The notes beneath the pieces were generated by a model. That model worked only from the letters and a program-made list of their open reading frames with translations, ran no database searches and was not told where the DNA came from. Source: Candidatus Pelagibacter sp. (lineage in GTDB: Bacteria > Pseudomonadota > Alphaproteobacteria > Pelagibacterales > Pelagibacteraceae). Taken from it: 64,000 nt of DNA. Every line of letters begins with the position of its first letter. Positions within the stretch are counted from its first letter, which is position 1. Location of the stretch: the NCBI GenBank assembly GCA_028226735.1, contig JAOIYV010000003.1, positions 1 through 64,000 of the forward strand. Reading direction: 5' to 3'. The position numbers were made by a program, and so were the translations under genes. Positions 56,254-64,000 of the stretch are shown piece by piece.

Positions 56254-57420
56254 ATGAGTGCATTAGCAAAAAACTACAATAGAAGAAAAATTTCATTTAA
56301 ATATGGAAAAGGAAGTTTTTTGTATTCTTCTAAAGGTAAAAAATATTTAGATTTTATACAAGGTATAGCCGTTAATTCTCTTGGACACGCCAATCCGTAT
56401 TTAGTAAGAGCAATTAATAAACAGTCAAAAAAACTTTGGCATGTCTCAAATGCATTTATAATTCCAGAAGGTGAAAAATTAGCTCAAAGGTTAACAAAAA
56501 AAACTTTTGCTGGTTCTGTAATATTTCAAAATAGTGGAGCAGAAGCTACAGAAGCAGCGATAAAAGTTGCTAGAAGATATTTTTATACTATTGGTCAACC
56601 TAAAAAAAATAGAATTCTGTGTGTTAAAAACTCATTTCATGGAAGAACTTTAGCTACAATATATGCAAGTGGATCAAAGAAGATGACGGAGGGTTTTGGT
56701 CCAAAAGTTGATGGATTTGATCATTTTGAGTTTGGTAACCATAATTCCTTAAAAAAATCTATAACTAAAAATACAGCTGCTATTATGATAGAGACTGTAA
56801 TGGGAGAGGGAGGGATAAAAGTTGTTCCAGACTGGTGTTTAAAAGAATTAAGAAAAATCTGTAATAAAAAAAAAATTTTACTGATTTTAGATGAAGTACA
56901 GTGTGGAATTGGAAGGTCTGGCAATTTTTTTGCTTTTGAAAACTCAAAGATAAAACCTGATATTGTTCCAATAGCCAAAGGTATTGGTGGGGGCTTCCCG
57001 ATTGGCGCAGTTTTGATGTCTAAAAAAGTTGCTTCAGGGATGACAGCAGGAACACATGGCTCAACCTTTGGAGGCAATCCATTGGCTATGGCAGTAGGAA
57101 ATGCAGTTTTAGACCAAATATTTGAAAAAGGGTTTCTTACAAATGTAAAAAAATTATCAAATTATTTTTGTTCTGAGCTTAATAAACTAAAAAAAGAATT
57201 TCCAAATACTATTAAAGAAGTAAGAGGAGTTGGTCTTTTAATAGGTTTACAATTATTCCAGGATCAAACAAAGTTTATTCAAAAATTAATGAATGATAAA
57301 CTATTAACGATTAGAGCTGCAGAAAATGTTATAAGAATACTTCCACCTCTAAATGTTAAAAAAAAAGAAATAGATTTAGCAATAAAAATAATTAAAAAAG
57401 TTTGTAAAAAATATAAATAA
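56254..57420 (+). CDS. argD: Acetylornithine aminotransferase
   Basis: A class III PLP aminotransferase of arginine synthesis, which may also act as succinyldiaminopimelate aminotransferase (DapC). NSGAEATEAAIKVAR, FHGRTLATIYASG, LDEVQCGIGRSG and the PLP Lys in IAKGIGGGFPIGA are clear. Length 388 aa. It forms a pair with argF, one base apart. Its dual role would fill the dapC step between dapD and dapE (inference). Confidence 0.94.
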   Translation: MSALAKNYNRRKISFKYGKGSFLYSSKGKKYLDFIQGIAVNSLGHANPYLVRAINKQSKKLWHVSNAFIIPEGEKLAQRLTKKTFAGSVIFQNSGAEATEAAIKVARRYFYTIGQPKKNRILCVKNSFHGRTLATIYASGSKKMTEGFGPKVDGFDHFEFGNHNSLKKSITKNTAAIMIETVMGEGGIKVVPDWCLKELRKICNKKKILLILDEVQCGIGRSGNFFAFENSKIKPDIVPIAKGIGGGFPIGAVLMSKKVASGMTAGTHGSTFGGNPLAMAVGNAVLDQIFEKGFLTNVKKLSNYFCSELNKLKKEFPNTIKEVRGVGLLIGLQLFQDQTKFIQKLMNDKLLTIRAAENVIRILPPLNVKKKEIDLAIKIIKKVCKKYK

Positions 57421-57421
57421 A

Positions 57422-58351
57422 ATGAAACATTTTATTAATCTTAAAGATATACCAGCTTCAGATTTAAGAAAAATTTTAGAAGATGCAAAAAAAAGAAAAA
57501 TAAAAAGAAAAAAATTAAGCACACTTGAAGTTGATGACGACAATCCTTTAAAAGGAAAACTTCTTGTACAAATGTTTGAAAAATCAAGCTTAAGAACAAG
57601 GTTAAGTTTTTATTTAGCTATAAAGCAATTGGGTGGAGGTGCATTAACATTAAGACCTGATGAATTACATGTTTCTAAAGGTGGTGAAACAATAGAAGAC
57701 ACAGCAAAAATTTTATCCACTTATGGAAATGGTTTTATGTTAAGAAGTGATAGTGACAAAAAATTAGAAGAATTTAGCAAATATTTAACTATTCCAATTA
57801 TTAATGGCCTGAGCCCCTCGTCTCATCCAACGCAAGTTTTATCAGATATTTTTACTGTTGAAGAAATTAAAAGAAAACCTATTTCAAAATTAAATATCTG
57901 TTGGATCGGAGATTCTAATAACGTACTTAACAGTTTAATTGCAACATCAGTTAAGTTTTCTTTTAATTTAAAAATTGGCTGTCCTAAAAATTATGAGCCG
58001 AAAAAATTTATATTAGACTGGGTTAAAAAAAATAAAAAAAAGATTAATATATTTAATGACGCAAAAAAAGCAGCCATGGGTGCTGATGTTATTTTTTCAG
58101 ATAAAGTTATTTCATTAAACGATAAAGTTAATAAAACTAAAAAAATTAAAGACTTTAAAAACTTTAAAATTAATTCTAATTTGATGAGTTTTGCCAAAAA
58201 AGATGCTACTTTTTTACATTGTCTACCAAGAGGACCTGAGGTTTCAGATGAAGTTTTTTTAGGAAAAAATTCTAAGGTTTGGCTTCAAGCACTCAATAGA
58301 GTCCATGTTCAAAAAAGTATTTTATTATATTGTTTTGGTAAATTAAGGTAG
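57422..58351 (+). CDS. argF: Ornithine carbamoyltransferase
   Basis: Makes citrulline from ornithine and carbamoyl phosphate. The carbamoyl-phosphate loop is SLRTR (usual STRTR), with SKGGETIEDTAK, HPTQVLSD and HCLPRGPEVS typical of OTCase. Length 309 aa. It follows argD with a 1-base gap, and its 3' end overlaps the converging cytochrome gene by 9 bp. Confidence 0.93.
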   Translation: MKHFINLKDIPASDLRKILEDAKKRKIKRKKLSTLEVDDDNPLKGKLLVQMFEKSSLRTRLSFYLAIKQLGGGALTLRPDELHVSKGGETIEDTAKILSTYGNGFMLRSDSDKKLEEFSKYLTIPIINGLSPSSHPTQVLSDIFTVEEIKRKPISKLNICWIGDSNNVLNSLIATSVKFSFNLKIGCPKNYEPKKFILDWVKKNKKKINIFNDAKKAAMGADVIFSDKVISLNDKVNKTKKIKDFKNFKINSNLMSFAKKDATFLHCLPRGPEVSDEVFLGKNSKVWLQALNRVHVQKSILLYCFGKLR

Positions 58352-58882
58352 AGGAATAGGGTTGTCGCCGTTCTGATTTAAGTACATAATTATTGAAGCT
58401 CTATCTTTTTCTTTTCTTAAACCAGCATAAGACATCTTTGTTCCCTTTAGATAAGTAGAGGGTTTTTTTAAAAATCCATTTAGTTCCTCAAATGTCCAAT
58501 CTTTACCATATGAAGCTAAAGCTTTAGAATATTTATATTCACTAGCACCACCAACTGTCCTTCCAACTACATTATATAATGCAGGACCAATTTTATGAGC
58601 ACCACCTTTTTTTATAGAATGACATGCGGCACATTTTTTAAAAATTTTTTCACCACTTGTGATATCTCCTTGAGCCATTAAGGTAGCTATATCTATTTTT
58701 TCCTCAGCTGTAGATACTTGTGATACAGTCGAAGTAGATTGGGTTTCGACCTCAACTTTGTAACCTGGTTTTTCAGGCTTATCGACATGGAACACGACAT
58801 CTGTAATTTTTCCCAATCCGATTACAAGTAATGCAACCATTAAAATTGCAGCAATAATTTTATTTAGTTCAAACGAATCCAT
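58343..58882 (-). CDS. Membrane-anchored class I cytochrome c (CycM-like)
   Basis: A 179-aa protein with an uncleaved N-terminal anchor (about 9-25), a linker rich in Thr/Ser/Val/Glu (about 45-65) and a heme domain with CAACH and axial Met in GTKMSYAG. GPALYNVVGR and the KPSTYLKGTKM block are typical of mitochondrial-type cytochrome c. It carries electrons between the bc1 complex and cytochrome oxidase. Divergent from kdsB across a 104-bp spacer. Confidence 0.92.
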   Translation of the reverse strand: MDSFELNKIIAAILMVALLVIGLGKITDVVFHVDKPEKPGYKVEVETQSTSTVSQVSTAEEKIDIATLMAQGDITSGEKIFKKCAACHSIKKGGAHKIGPALYNVVGRTVGGASEYKYSKALASYGKDWTFEELNGFLKKPSTYLKGTKMSYAGLRKEKDRASIIMYLNQNGDNPIPLP

Positions 58883-58986
58883 TTTATTATTATTATTTGG
58901 ACATATAACATGATAATTAAAAAAATACTTATTTTTTTAATTTTTAATTTTGTGACCGTTAGACGCATAATTTTGGTAATTTTATA

Positions 58987-59727
58987 ATGACTAAAACACT
59001 AATATTAATTCCTTCAAGAATGGCCGCTACAAGATTGCCAGGAAAGCCACTTCTAAAAATTAATAATTTATCAATTATTTCTCATGTTTTTAAGAGGGCT
59101 GAAGAAACCAATATTGGAGAAGTAGTGGTTGCAACTGAAAATGAGGAAGTACTTGAAGATGTTTTGAAAAATGGTGGCAAAGGTATCCTGACTAGTAGTG
59201 ATCATAAAACTGGTACAGATAGAATTTTTGAAGCATATAAAAAACTAGATATAAAAAATATTGATTACATATTAAATTTACAGGGTGATGAGCCAGATAT
59301 TAATAAGGATGATATTATCAGATTAAATGATTTTATGGTTAATGGCAATTCTGAAATAGGTACATTAGGTGCTGTAATTAAAGATCATAAAATGATGGAG
59401 AATAAAAATGTAGTTAAGGTGTTTACAGCAGATAAGTTGAGAAAAAAAAATTTTTTGCCTGCAATAAATTTTACCAGAGAAAATTTAACAAAAACTAAAA
59501 ATAATATTTATCATCATATTGGAATTTATGCTTATAAAGTAAGTACACTTGAAAAATTTATCAGTATGAGTCAAACAGAAAATGAGAAAAAAAATAAATT
59601 AGAACAATTAAGAGCGTTAGATAATAAATTAGAAATAAATGTAGCTCTAGCAAAATCTTCTCCAATAGGAGTTGATACTGAAGAAGATTATCTAGCTTTA
59701 AAAAAAATTATGGAATATAAAATATAA
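58987..59727 (+). CDS. kdsB: 3-deoxy-manno-octulosonate cytidylyltransferase
   Basis: Activates Kdo with CTP for LPS. IPSRMAATRLPGKPL is the nucleotide-binding signature, LQGDEPDI the metal-binding part, and GIYAYKVSTLEKF and PIGVDTEEDY follow. Length 246 aa. It lies two bases before pheA, and the pair kdsB-pheA is common in alphaproteobacteria. Confidence 0.95.
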   Translation: MTKTLILIPSRMAATRLPGKPLLKINNLSIISHVFKRAEETNIGEVVVATENEEVLEDVLKNGGKGILTSSDHKTGTDRIFEAYKKLDIKNIDYILNLQGDEPDINKDDIIRLNDFMVNGNSEIGTLGAVIKDHKMMENKNVVKVFTADKLRKKNFLPAINFTRENLTKTKNNIYHHIGIYAYKVSTLEKFISMSQTENEKKNKLEQLRALDNKLEINVALAKSSPIGVDTEEDYLALKKIMEYKI

Positions 59728-59729
59728 AT

Positions 59730-60560
59730 ATGAGTAAAATTTATTTTCAAGGTACCTTTGGTGCCTATTCTCACCTAGCAGCACTTAAATTTGAACCTAA
59801 TGCAGAAATTATACCATGTAAAACATTTGATGAATGTTTTGCTAGAGCTTCATCAGAGAGTGGGTCAAGGATAATTATCCCTGAGTCAAACCGAATTACA
59901 GGCAATATAGGTATAGAATATTTAATCTTTAAATATAGACTGAATATTTATGCAGAGCACTTTCAAAAGATAGAACATAATTTATTAGGTCAAAAAAATA
60001 GTAAACTAAGTGATATAAAAGATGTTTTTTCACATTCCCAAGGATTGTCCCAGTGTTCAAAATTTATTGACGAAAATAATTTAGTAGAACATATAAGAGC
60101 AGATACAGCTGGTTCTGCAGAGGCAATTTCAAAAAATAAGATTAAGAGTGAGGCTGCAATTGCCTCATCATTAAGTGCTGAAATTTATAAACTAAAAATA
60201 CTTGCACCTAATATTGAAAATGAAAAAGGAAATGCAACTAGATTTTTAATAATGGGTAAAAATGTTTTTCAACCAGACTTTGATAGCCAAAAATATATAA
60301 CTTCTTTTTTATTTAAACTAAAAAGCAAACCAGCTGCTCTTTATCAATCATTGGGTGGTTTTGCGATTAATGGTGTTAATCTTACAAAACTACAAAGTTA
60401 TCCTGAACAGAACTCGTTTGAATCATATTTTTTTTTATGTGATTTAGATGGTCATATAGAAGATCCAAAAGTTCAAAAATCTTTAGAAGAATTAGGTCTT
60501 CATTGCCAAGATTTTCACGTACTAGGTGTTTTTAAAGCAGATAAATTTCGAGAAAAATAG
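59730..60560 (+). CDS. pheA: Prephenate dehydratase
   Basis: Makes phenylpyruvate for phenylalanine. GTFGAYSHLAAL opens the catalytic domain, NATRFLIMGK holds the catalytic Thr (TRF motif), and the ACT regulatory domain follows, with LTKLQSYPEQNSFESYFFLC. The usual PIENS motif is replaced by PESNRITGN. Length 276 aa, no chorismate mutase part. It precedes the SRP RNA gene. Confidence 0.9.
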   Translation: MSKIYFQGTFGAYSHLAALKFEPNAEIIPCKTFDECFARASSESGSRIIIPESNRITGNIGIEYLIFKYRLNIYAEHFQKIEHNLLGQKNSKLSDIKDVFSHSQGLSQCSKFIDENNLVEHIRADTAGSAEAISKNKIKSEAAIASSLSAEIYKLKILAPNIENEKGNATRFLIMGKNVFQPDFDSQKYITSFLFKLKSKPAALYQSLGGFAINGVNLTKLQSYPEQNSFESYFFLCDLDGHIEDPKVQKSLEELGLHCQDFHVLGVFKADKFREK

Positions 60561-60612
60561 ATACTAAACTTTTCTTGTAGATTAGAAAACATTACTGCTA
60601 TAATAGTTTTCT

Positions 60613-60696
60613 GGAGGCTAGAGGTGAATACTGCTTGAACCCGACCAGATCTTAACGGAAGCAGTCGTAAAGACAGTTTTTCAGGTTCTAGTCTCC
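60613..60696 (+). ncRNA. ffs: Signal recognition particle RNA (small bacterial type)
   Basis: An 84-nt hairpin between pheA and dnaX. The closing stem GGAGGCTAGA pairs with TCTAGTCTCC. The domain IV core is GACCAGATCT-TAAC-GGAAGCAGTC, with the AGCAG side of the Ffh-binding symmetric loop. The tip is UAAC, of the URRC type, rather than GGAA. A TTTT run follows. Position upstream of dnaX is a recurrent ffs location. It binds Ffh for co-translational targeting. Confidence 0.9.
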
Positions 60697-60703
60697 TTTT
60701 AAA

Positions 60704-62395
60704 ATGAATAAAAATACAAAAGTACTAGCATTAAAATATAGACCACAAACATTTGATGATCTTATAGGTCAAGATGTTATTGCTGAAACAATTTCAAATT
60801 CAATTAAAGCTAATAAGGTACCTAATGCCTATCTTTTTACTGGAATTAGAGGAATAGGAAAAACTACTACAGCAAGAATAGTTGCAAAATCACTAAATTG
60901 CTCAAATGAGTCAAAAAATATTTGTAAAGATAATTTATGTGAAAACTGTAAAGCTATTTCTGATTCCAACCATATCGATGTTCTTGAAATGGATGCAGCT
61001 AGTAAAACAGGTGTAGACGATGTAAGAGATCTAATAGAATTTTCTAGATACGGACCAACAATAGCCAAATATAAGATATTTATAATAGATGAGGTGCATA
61101 TGCTTAGTAAGCAAGCCTTTAACGCTTTGTTAAAAACTTTAGAGGAGCCACCAGAGTATTTAAAATTTATTTTTGCAACAACAGAAATAAAAAAGATACC
61201 AATAACTGTAGTTTCAAGATGTCAAAGATTTGATTTATCAAGAATTAAATCTCTAGAATTATTTGATTACATTAAAAATATAAAAGATAAGGAAAATGGA
61301 AATGCATCAGATGAAGCACTTAAATTGATTGTTAAAATTTCTGAAGGATCAGTTAGAGATGCACTATCTTTGTTAGACAGAGCATTACTCACTTTAGATA
61401 AAAATAAAGAATTAGATTTGTCTTCAGCACAAAAAATATTTGGGTTTTTTGACAAGTCTCAATTAATTAATTTATTTGAACTTATATTTGAAGGTAAAGA
61501 AAAAGAAGTTTTAAATACTTATAGAAAAATTTACAATCAAGGAGTTGAGCCAAAAATTTTTATTAATGATTTTTTAGAGCTTTTATATTATTTTAAAAAT
61601 ATAGAATCTTTGAATATAGACGGCACTAATTTTTCATTAAATGATGATGAGTTTGATAAGATCAAGGATATTTCAAAAGGTATTGAAAATGAAACTTTAA
61701 TATTATTTTGGCAGTTTACTATTAAAACTCTTGAGGAACTTGATATGGTATTTAATCAAAATTTATCCATTGAAATGTTTTTGATTAGATTAATACATTT
61801 AAAAAGTATTAAAAATAAGTTTATTAATACTTCTGAAACCGCAGCATCCAATAAAGAAAAAATTAATCAAACCACTAACTTGGAAGAAAAAAAAGAAGAA
61901 GATAAAGATTTATTTGGAATAAAAGATAAAATGGAAACAATTGGTCAAATGAAAAGTATCGTCCAAGAAAAAAATCTAGAAATGAAGCAAAATAAAGAAA
62001 CCAACATACAAACCAATCTTATTAATTCATTTGATGAATTATTAAAAATTTGTTCTTTAAAAAAAGAAATGAAATTAAAATTTGAATTAGAAAAAAATGT
62101 TAATCTTGTAAGTTTTGAGAGGGGAAGAATAGAAATTTCTTTTAATGAAAATTTAGATAAAGATTTTATCAAAGATTTATCTTTAAAACTTTATGAGTGG
62201 ACGAATGACAGATGGATAATTACTCTTAGTAAGACTAAGGGTCTACCTTCCAAAAAAGAAAGAGAAGTAAACGTAAAAAAAAGATTATTTGAAGAAGTCA
62301 AAAAATCTTCAATCTACAAAGATGTAATGGAAAAGTTTCCAGATGCAGAGCTAATTGATGTTAAGAATAACGAAAAAGATGAAAAAGATGACTGA
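60704..62395 (+). CDS. dnaX: DNA polymerase III subunits gamma and tau
   Basis: Clamp-loader ATPase. Walker A is GIRGIGKTTTA, a zinc-binding run of four Cys (CSNES..., CKDNLCENC) follows, then FIIDEVHML and the sensor SRCQRF. A C-terminal tau-like part (about 370-563) is charged and lysine-rich. Length 563 aa. It starts 7 bp after the SRP RNA, and ybaB overlaps its end by 8 bp. Confidence 0.95.
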   Translation: MNKNTKVLALKYRPQTFDDLIGQDVIAETISNSIKANKVPNAYLFTGIRGIGKTTTARIVAKSLNCSNESKNICKDNLCENCKAISDSNHIDVLEMDAASKTGVDDVRDLIEFSRYGPTIAKYKIFIIDEVHMLSKQAFNALLKTLEEPPEYLKFIFATTEIKKIPITVVSRCQRFDLSRIKSLELFDYIKNIKDKENGNASDEALKLIVKISEGSVRDALSLLDRALLTLDKNKELDLSSAQKIFGFFDKSQLINLFELIFEGKEKEVLNTYRKIYNQGVEPKIFINDFLELLYYFKNIESLNIDGTNFSLNDDEFDKIKDISKGIENETLILFWQFTIKTLEELDMVFNQNLSIEMFLIRLIHLKSIKNKFINTSETAASNKEKINQTTNLEEKKEEDKDLFGIKDKMETIGQMKSIVQEKNLEMKQNKETNIQTNLINSFDELLKICSLKKEMKLKFELEKNVNLVSFERGRIEISFNENLDKDFIKDLSLKLYEWTNDRWIITLSKTKGLPSKKEREVNVKKRLFEEVKKSSIYKDVMEKFPDAELIDVKNNEKDEKDD

Positions 62396-62705
62396 TTTTA
62401 CAAAAATATTAGATAAAGCTAAAGAATTAGAATCTCAAATGAAAGAGAGCCAGGAAAAAATTAAAAATATTCAAGTCGAGGGAGTTTCTGGCTCTAATTC
62501 TGTAAAAGTTAGACTAAACGGGGAAAATGAGATGCTTAAAATAGATTTGTCAGATGAGATTTTAAAAGAGGATAAAGTTGTAATAGAAGACTTAATCGTA
62601 GCAGCTCATAACAATGCAAAATCTGAGTTGAAAATAAAAACTGCTGAAGAAATTTCAAAATCGACAAGTGGATTTGGCATTCCTGGTTTTAAATGGCCAC
62701 TTTAA
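62388..62705 (+). CDS. YbaB/EbfC family nucleoid-associated protein
   Basis: A 105-aa DNA-binding protein from the ATG at 62388. KAKELESQMKESQEKIKNIQ is the coiled N-terminus, then GVSGSNSVKVRLNGENEMLKI and DLIVAAHNNA match the family. It binds DNA as a tweezer-like dimer. The frame extends 11 codons upstream into dnaX, but the later ATG fits the family N-terminus. It lies between dnaX and recR as usual. Confidence 0.93.
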   Translation: MTDFTKILDKAKELESQMKESQEKIKNIQVEGVSGSNSVKVRLNGENEMLKIDLSDEILKEDKVVIEDLIVAAHNNAKSELKIKTAEEISKSTSGFGIPGFKWPL

Positions 62706-62709
62706 CAAT

Positions 62710-63321
62710 ATGCAAAATATTAATGAAATAGAGGAATTAATTAAATTAATTGCAAAATTGCCTGGCCTAGGCCCAAAATCTGCAAAAAGAATAGTATTAA
62801 AACTTATTAATAACAGAGATGAATTGGTTAAGCCAATGGCAAATACTTTAGCTCAGGTTTATAAAAATGTTACTAGGTGTCAATCTTGTGGTACTTTAAA
62901 ATCAAATTCATTGGGATGTAATAATTGTGAAAATACAAATGAAAAATATAATAAAATTTGTGTAGTAGAAGATATAGCTGATCAATGGTCTATTGAAAAT
63001 TCAAATATATTTAAAGGCTACTTTCATATTCTTGGAGGAACAATCGCTTCTCCAGGTCAAAGAAAAGAAGATCTTTTAATTAATTCATTAGTTGAGAGAG
63101 TGGCAAGAGAGAACATCGAAGAAGTTATAATAGCTACAAGTGCAACTGTTGAGGGGCAGACTACAGCCTATTATATACAAGATAGTCTTAAGAAAACTAA
63201 CGCAAAAGTCACTAAATTAGCTCAAGGTCTCCCAGTCGGGGGTGAAATAGAAAGCTTAGACGATGGTACTTTATATTCAGCTTTTAAAAATAGAACAGGA
63301 ATTAAAGTTATCTCTGATTAG
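62710..63321 (+). CDS. recR: Recombination protein RecR
   Basis: RecFOR pathway protein loading RecA on gapped DNA. The HhH motif is [12 protein letters not shown], the four-Cys zinc finger CQSCG...CNNC follows, and the TOPRIM domain ([14 protein letters not shown]) and VARGLPVGG-like [11 protein letters not shown] complete it. The start is taken as the ATG at 62710 (203 aa) because 14 upstream residues in frame overlap ybaB and do not look like RecR. Confidence 0.94.
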   Translation: MQNINEIEELIKLIAKLPGLGPKSAKRIVLKLINNRDELVKPMANTLAQVYKNVTRCQSCGTLKSNSLGCNNCENTNEKYNKICVVEDIADQWSIENSNIFKGYFHILGGTIASPGQRKEDLLINSLVERVARENIEEVIIATSATVEGQTTAYYIQDSLKKTNAKVTKLAQGLPVGGEIESLDDGTLYSAFKNRTGIKVISD

Positions 63322-64000
63322 TTTTTTTTAATTAATCTATTTAAATGTAAAAGAGGCTCTGTGTAACCAGAGGGTTGAGATTTACCATGAAATATTAAAT
63401 CGCATGCAGCCTTAAAAGCGATTGATTTATCAAAATTAGGTGACATATTTTGGTAAAGTTTGTCCTCTTTATTTTGTTCATCAACAATCTTTGCCATTTT
63501 TTTCATTATTTCCAGAACTTGTTTACTTGTACAAATGCCATGATGAATCCAGTTAGCAATATGTTGTGATGAAATCCTTAGGGTGGCCCTATCCTCCATT
63601 AAACCAATATTATTTATATCAGGTACTTTTGAGCATCCAACACCTTGATCAATCCATCTAACCACATAACCTAAAAGTGTTTGTGAAGAATTAGAAATTT
63701 CTGAATTAATTTCTTCTATAGACCAATTTGGTCTATCTGCTATTGGTATTGTTAAAAGATCATCTAATTTTGCTGAATCTCTTTTTTGTAAGTCTTTTTG
63801 TTTTTCAAAAATATCTATTTCATGATAATGAAGTGCATGAAGTGCAGCTGCAGTAGGCGAGGGCACCCAAGCACAATTTGCTCCAGCTCTTAAGTGATCA
63901 GTTTTTTGCTTCATCATGTCTGCCATTTTATCAGGCATAGCCCACATTCCTTTGCCAATTTGGGCCTTACCAGAAAAACCACACTGAAGGCCAATATCAA
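63318..64000 (-). CDS. glcB: Malate synthase G, C-terminal part (cut by window end)
   Basis: Joins glyoxylate and acetyl-CoA to malate. The frame is open to base 64000, so the N-terminal two-thirds lies outside. Visible are [36 protein letters not shown], the C-terminal catalytic region [20 protein letters not shown] and [15 protein letters not shown], all of the G isoform. It converges on recR with a 4-bp overlap. Confidence 0.95.
   Translation of the reverse strand, partial: DIGLQCGFSGKAQIGKGMWAMPDKMADMMKQKTDHLRAGANCAWVPSPTAAALHALHYHEIDIFEKQKDLQKRDSAKLDDLLTIPIADRPNWSIEEINSEISNSSQTLLGYVVRWIDQGVGCSKVPDINNIGLMEDRATLRISSQHIANWIHHGICTSKQVLEIMKKMAKIVDEQNKEDKLYQNMSPNFDKSIAFKAACDLIFHGKSQPSGYTEPLLHLNRLIKKN

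Noticed and set aside
57422..58351. argF as a different transcarbamylase because of SLRTR
   Set aside because: HPTQ and HCLP motifs, length and the argD partner all fit ornithine carbamoyltransferase.
61880..61905. Programmed frameshift in dnaX at an A-run (A AAA AAA G)
   Set aside because: The run lies in a Lys/Glu-rich stretch, such runs are everywhere in this A/T-rich sequence, and no clear stem or upstream Shine-Dalgarno element was identified.

Overview
The window is a gene-dense, very AT-rich (roughly 70 %) chromosome segment from an alphaproteobacterium, almost certainly a SAR11 (Pelagibacterales) member. The support is tiny or overlapping intergenic spaces, short proteins rich in K, N and I, the alphaproteobacterial cell-cycle regulator GcrA, the block murA-DUF2948-hisD-infA, the hisS-hisZ-hisG set preceded by an A73-type tRNA-His, a RegB-type redox kinase, orphan cobST with a DnaJ gene and bolA, and the block SRP RNA-dnaX-ybaB-recR. 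Both ends cut genes: gyrB on the left and malate synthase G on the right.

Layout. 1-7.7 kb: gyrB end, regB, cobT-cobS-dnaJ-like (minus), bolA, aroB-aroK (minus). 7.7-11.9 kb: two exported or membrane proteins of unknown role, then def-fmt-truA. 11.9-19.5 kb, minus strand: SET-domain and histone-deacetylase-like proteins, dapE-dapD, a HAD phosphatase, argB, yidC-yidD-rnpA-rpmH. 19.5-28.3 kb, plus strand: a TVP38-type membrane protein, two tiny basic proteins, dcd, murA, DUF2948, hisD, infA, tRNA-Phe, a cold-shock protein, tRNA-His, hisS, hisZ, hisG. 28.2-29.5 kb: four small minus-strand genes, two of them exported.

29.7-36.9 kb is the accessory part of the window. It is a compact six-gene minus-strand operon that I do not recognise as a described system. 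In transcription order it holds an 80-aa basic protein, a 203-aa putative winged-helix protein, a GHKL (MORC/MutL/Hsp90-type) ATPase, a 1079-aa chimera, a beta-class DNA methyltransferase with a TSPPYW motif, and a Vsr-fold endonuclease. The chimera joins an AlwI/BstNBI-like restriction-enzyme recognition region, three RNA polymerase alpha-CTD-like modules and a sigma-70 region-4-like helix-turn-helix. The set looks like a restriction or defence system that borrowed transcription-machinery DNA-binding modules. It starts at a divergent promoter region built on an inverted repeat. The opposite promoter appears to drive a structured RNA leader followed by small genes, rmuC, a RecB-like nuclease and exonuclease I, so DNA-processing genes lie on both sides.

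41-53.7 kb: after trxA, a 14-gene minus-strand run (rnd-like, kdsD, lptC, lptB, aroA, cmk, rpsA, ihfB, pyrF, trpF, trpB, trpA, accD, folC) with almost no spacers. Two of its enzymes have altered key residues: CMP kinase lacks the P-loop lysine, and TrpB has Asp where the catalytic Glu is expected. 53.7-64 kb: an NDUFA9-like protein, gcrA, an ABC-2 permease, argD-argF, a membrane-anchored cytochrome c, kdsB, pheA, SRP RNA, dnaX, ybaB, recR and the end of glcB.

Family calls come from motifs read by eye and remembered family features. No database search was run.
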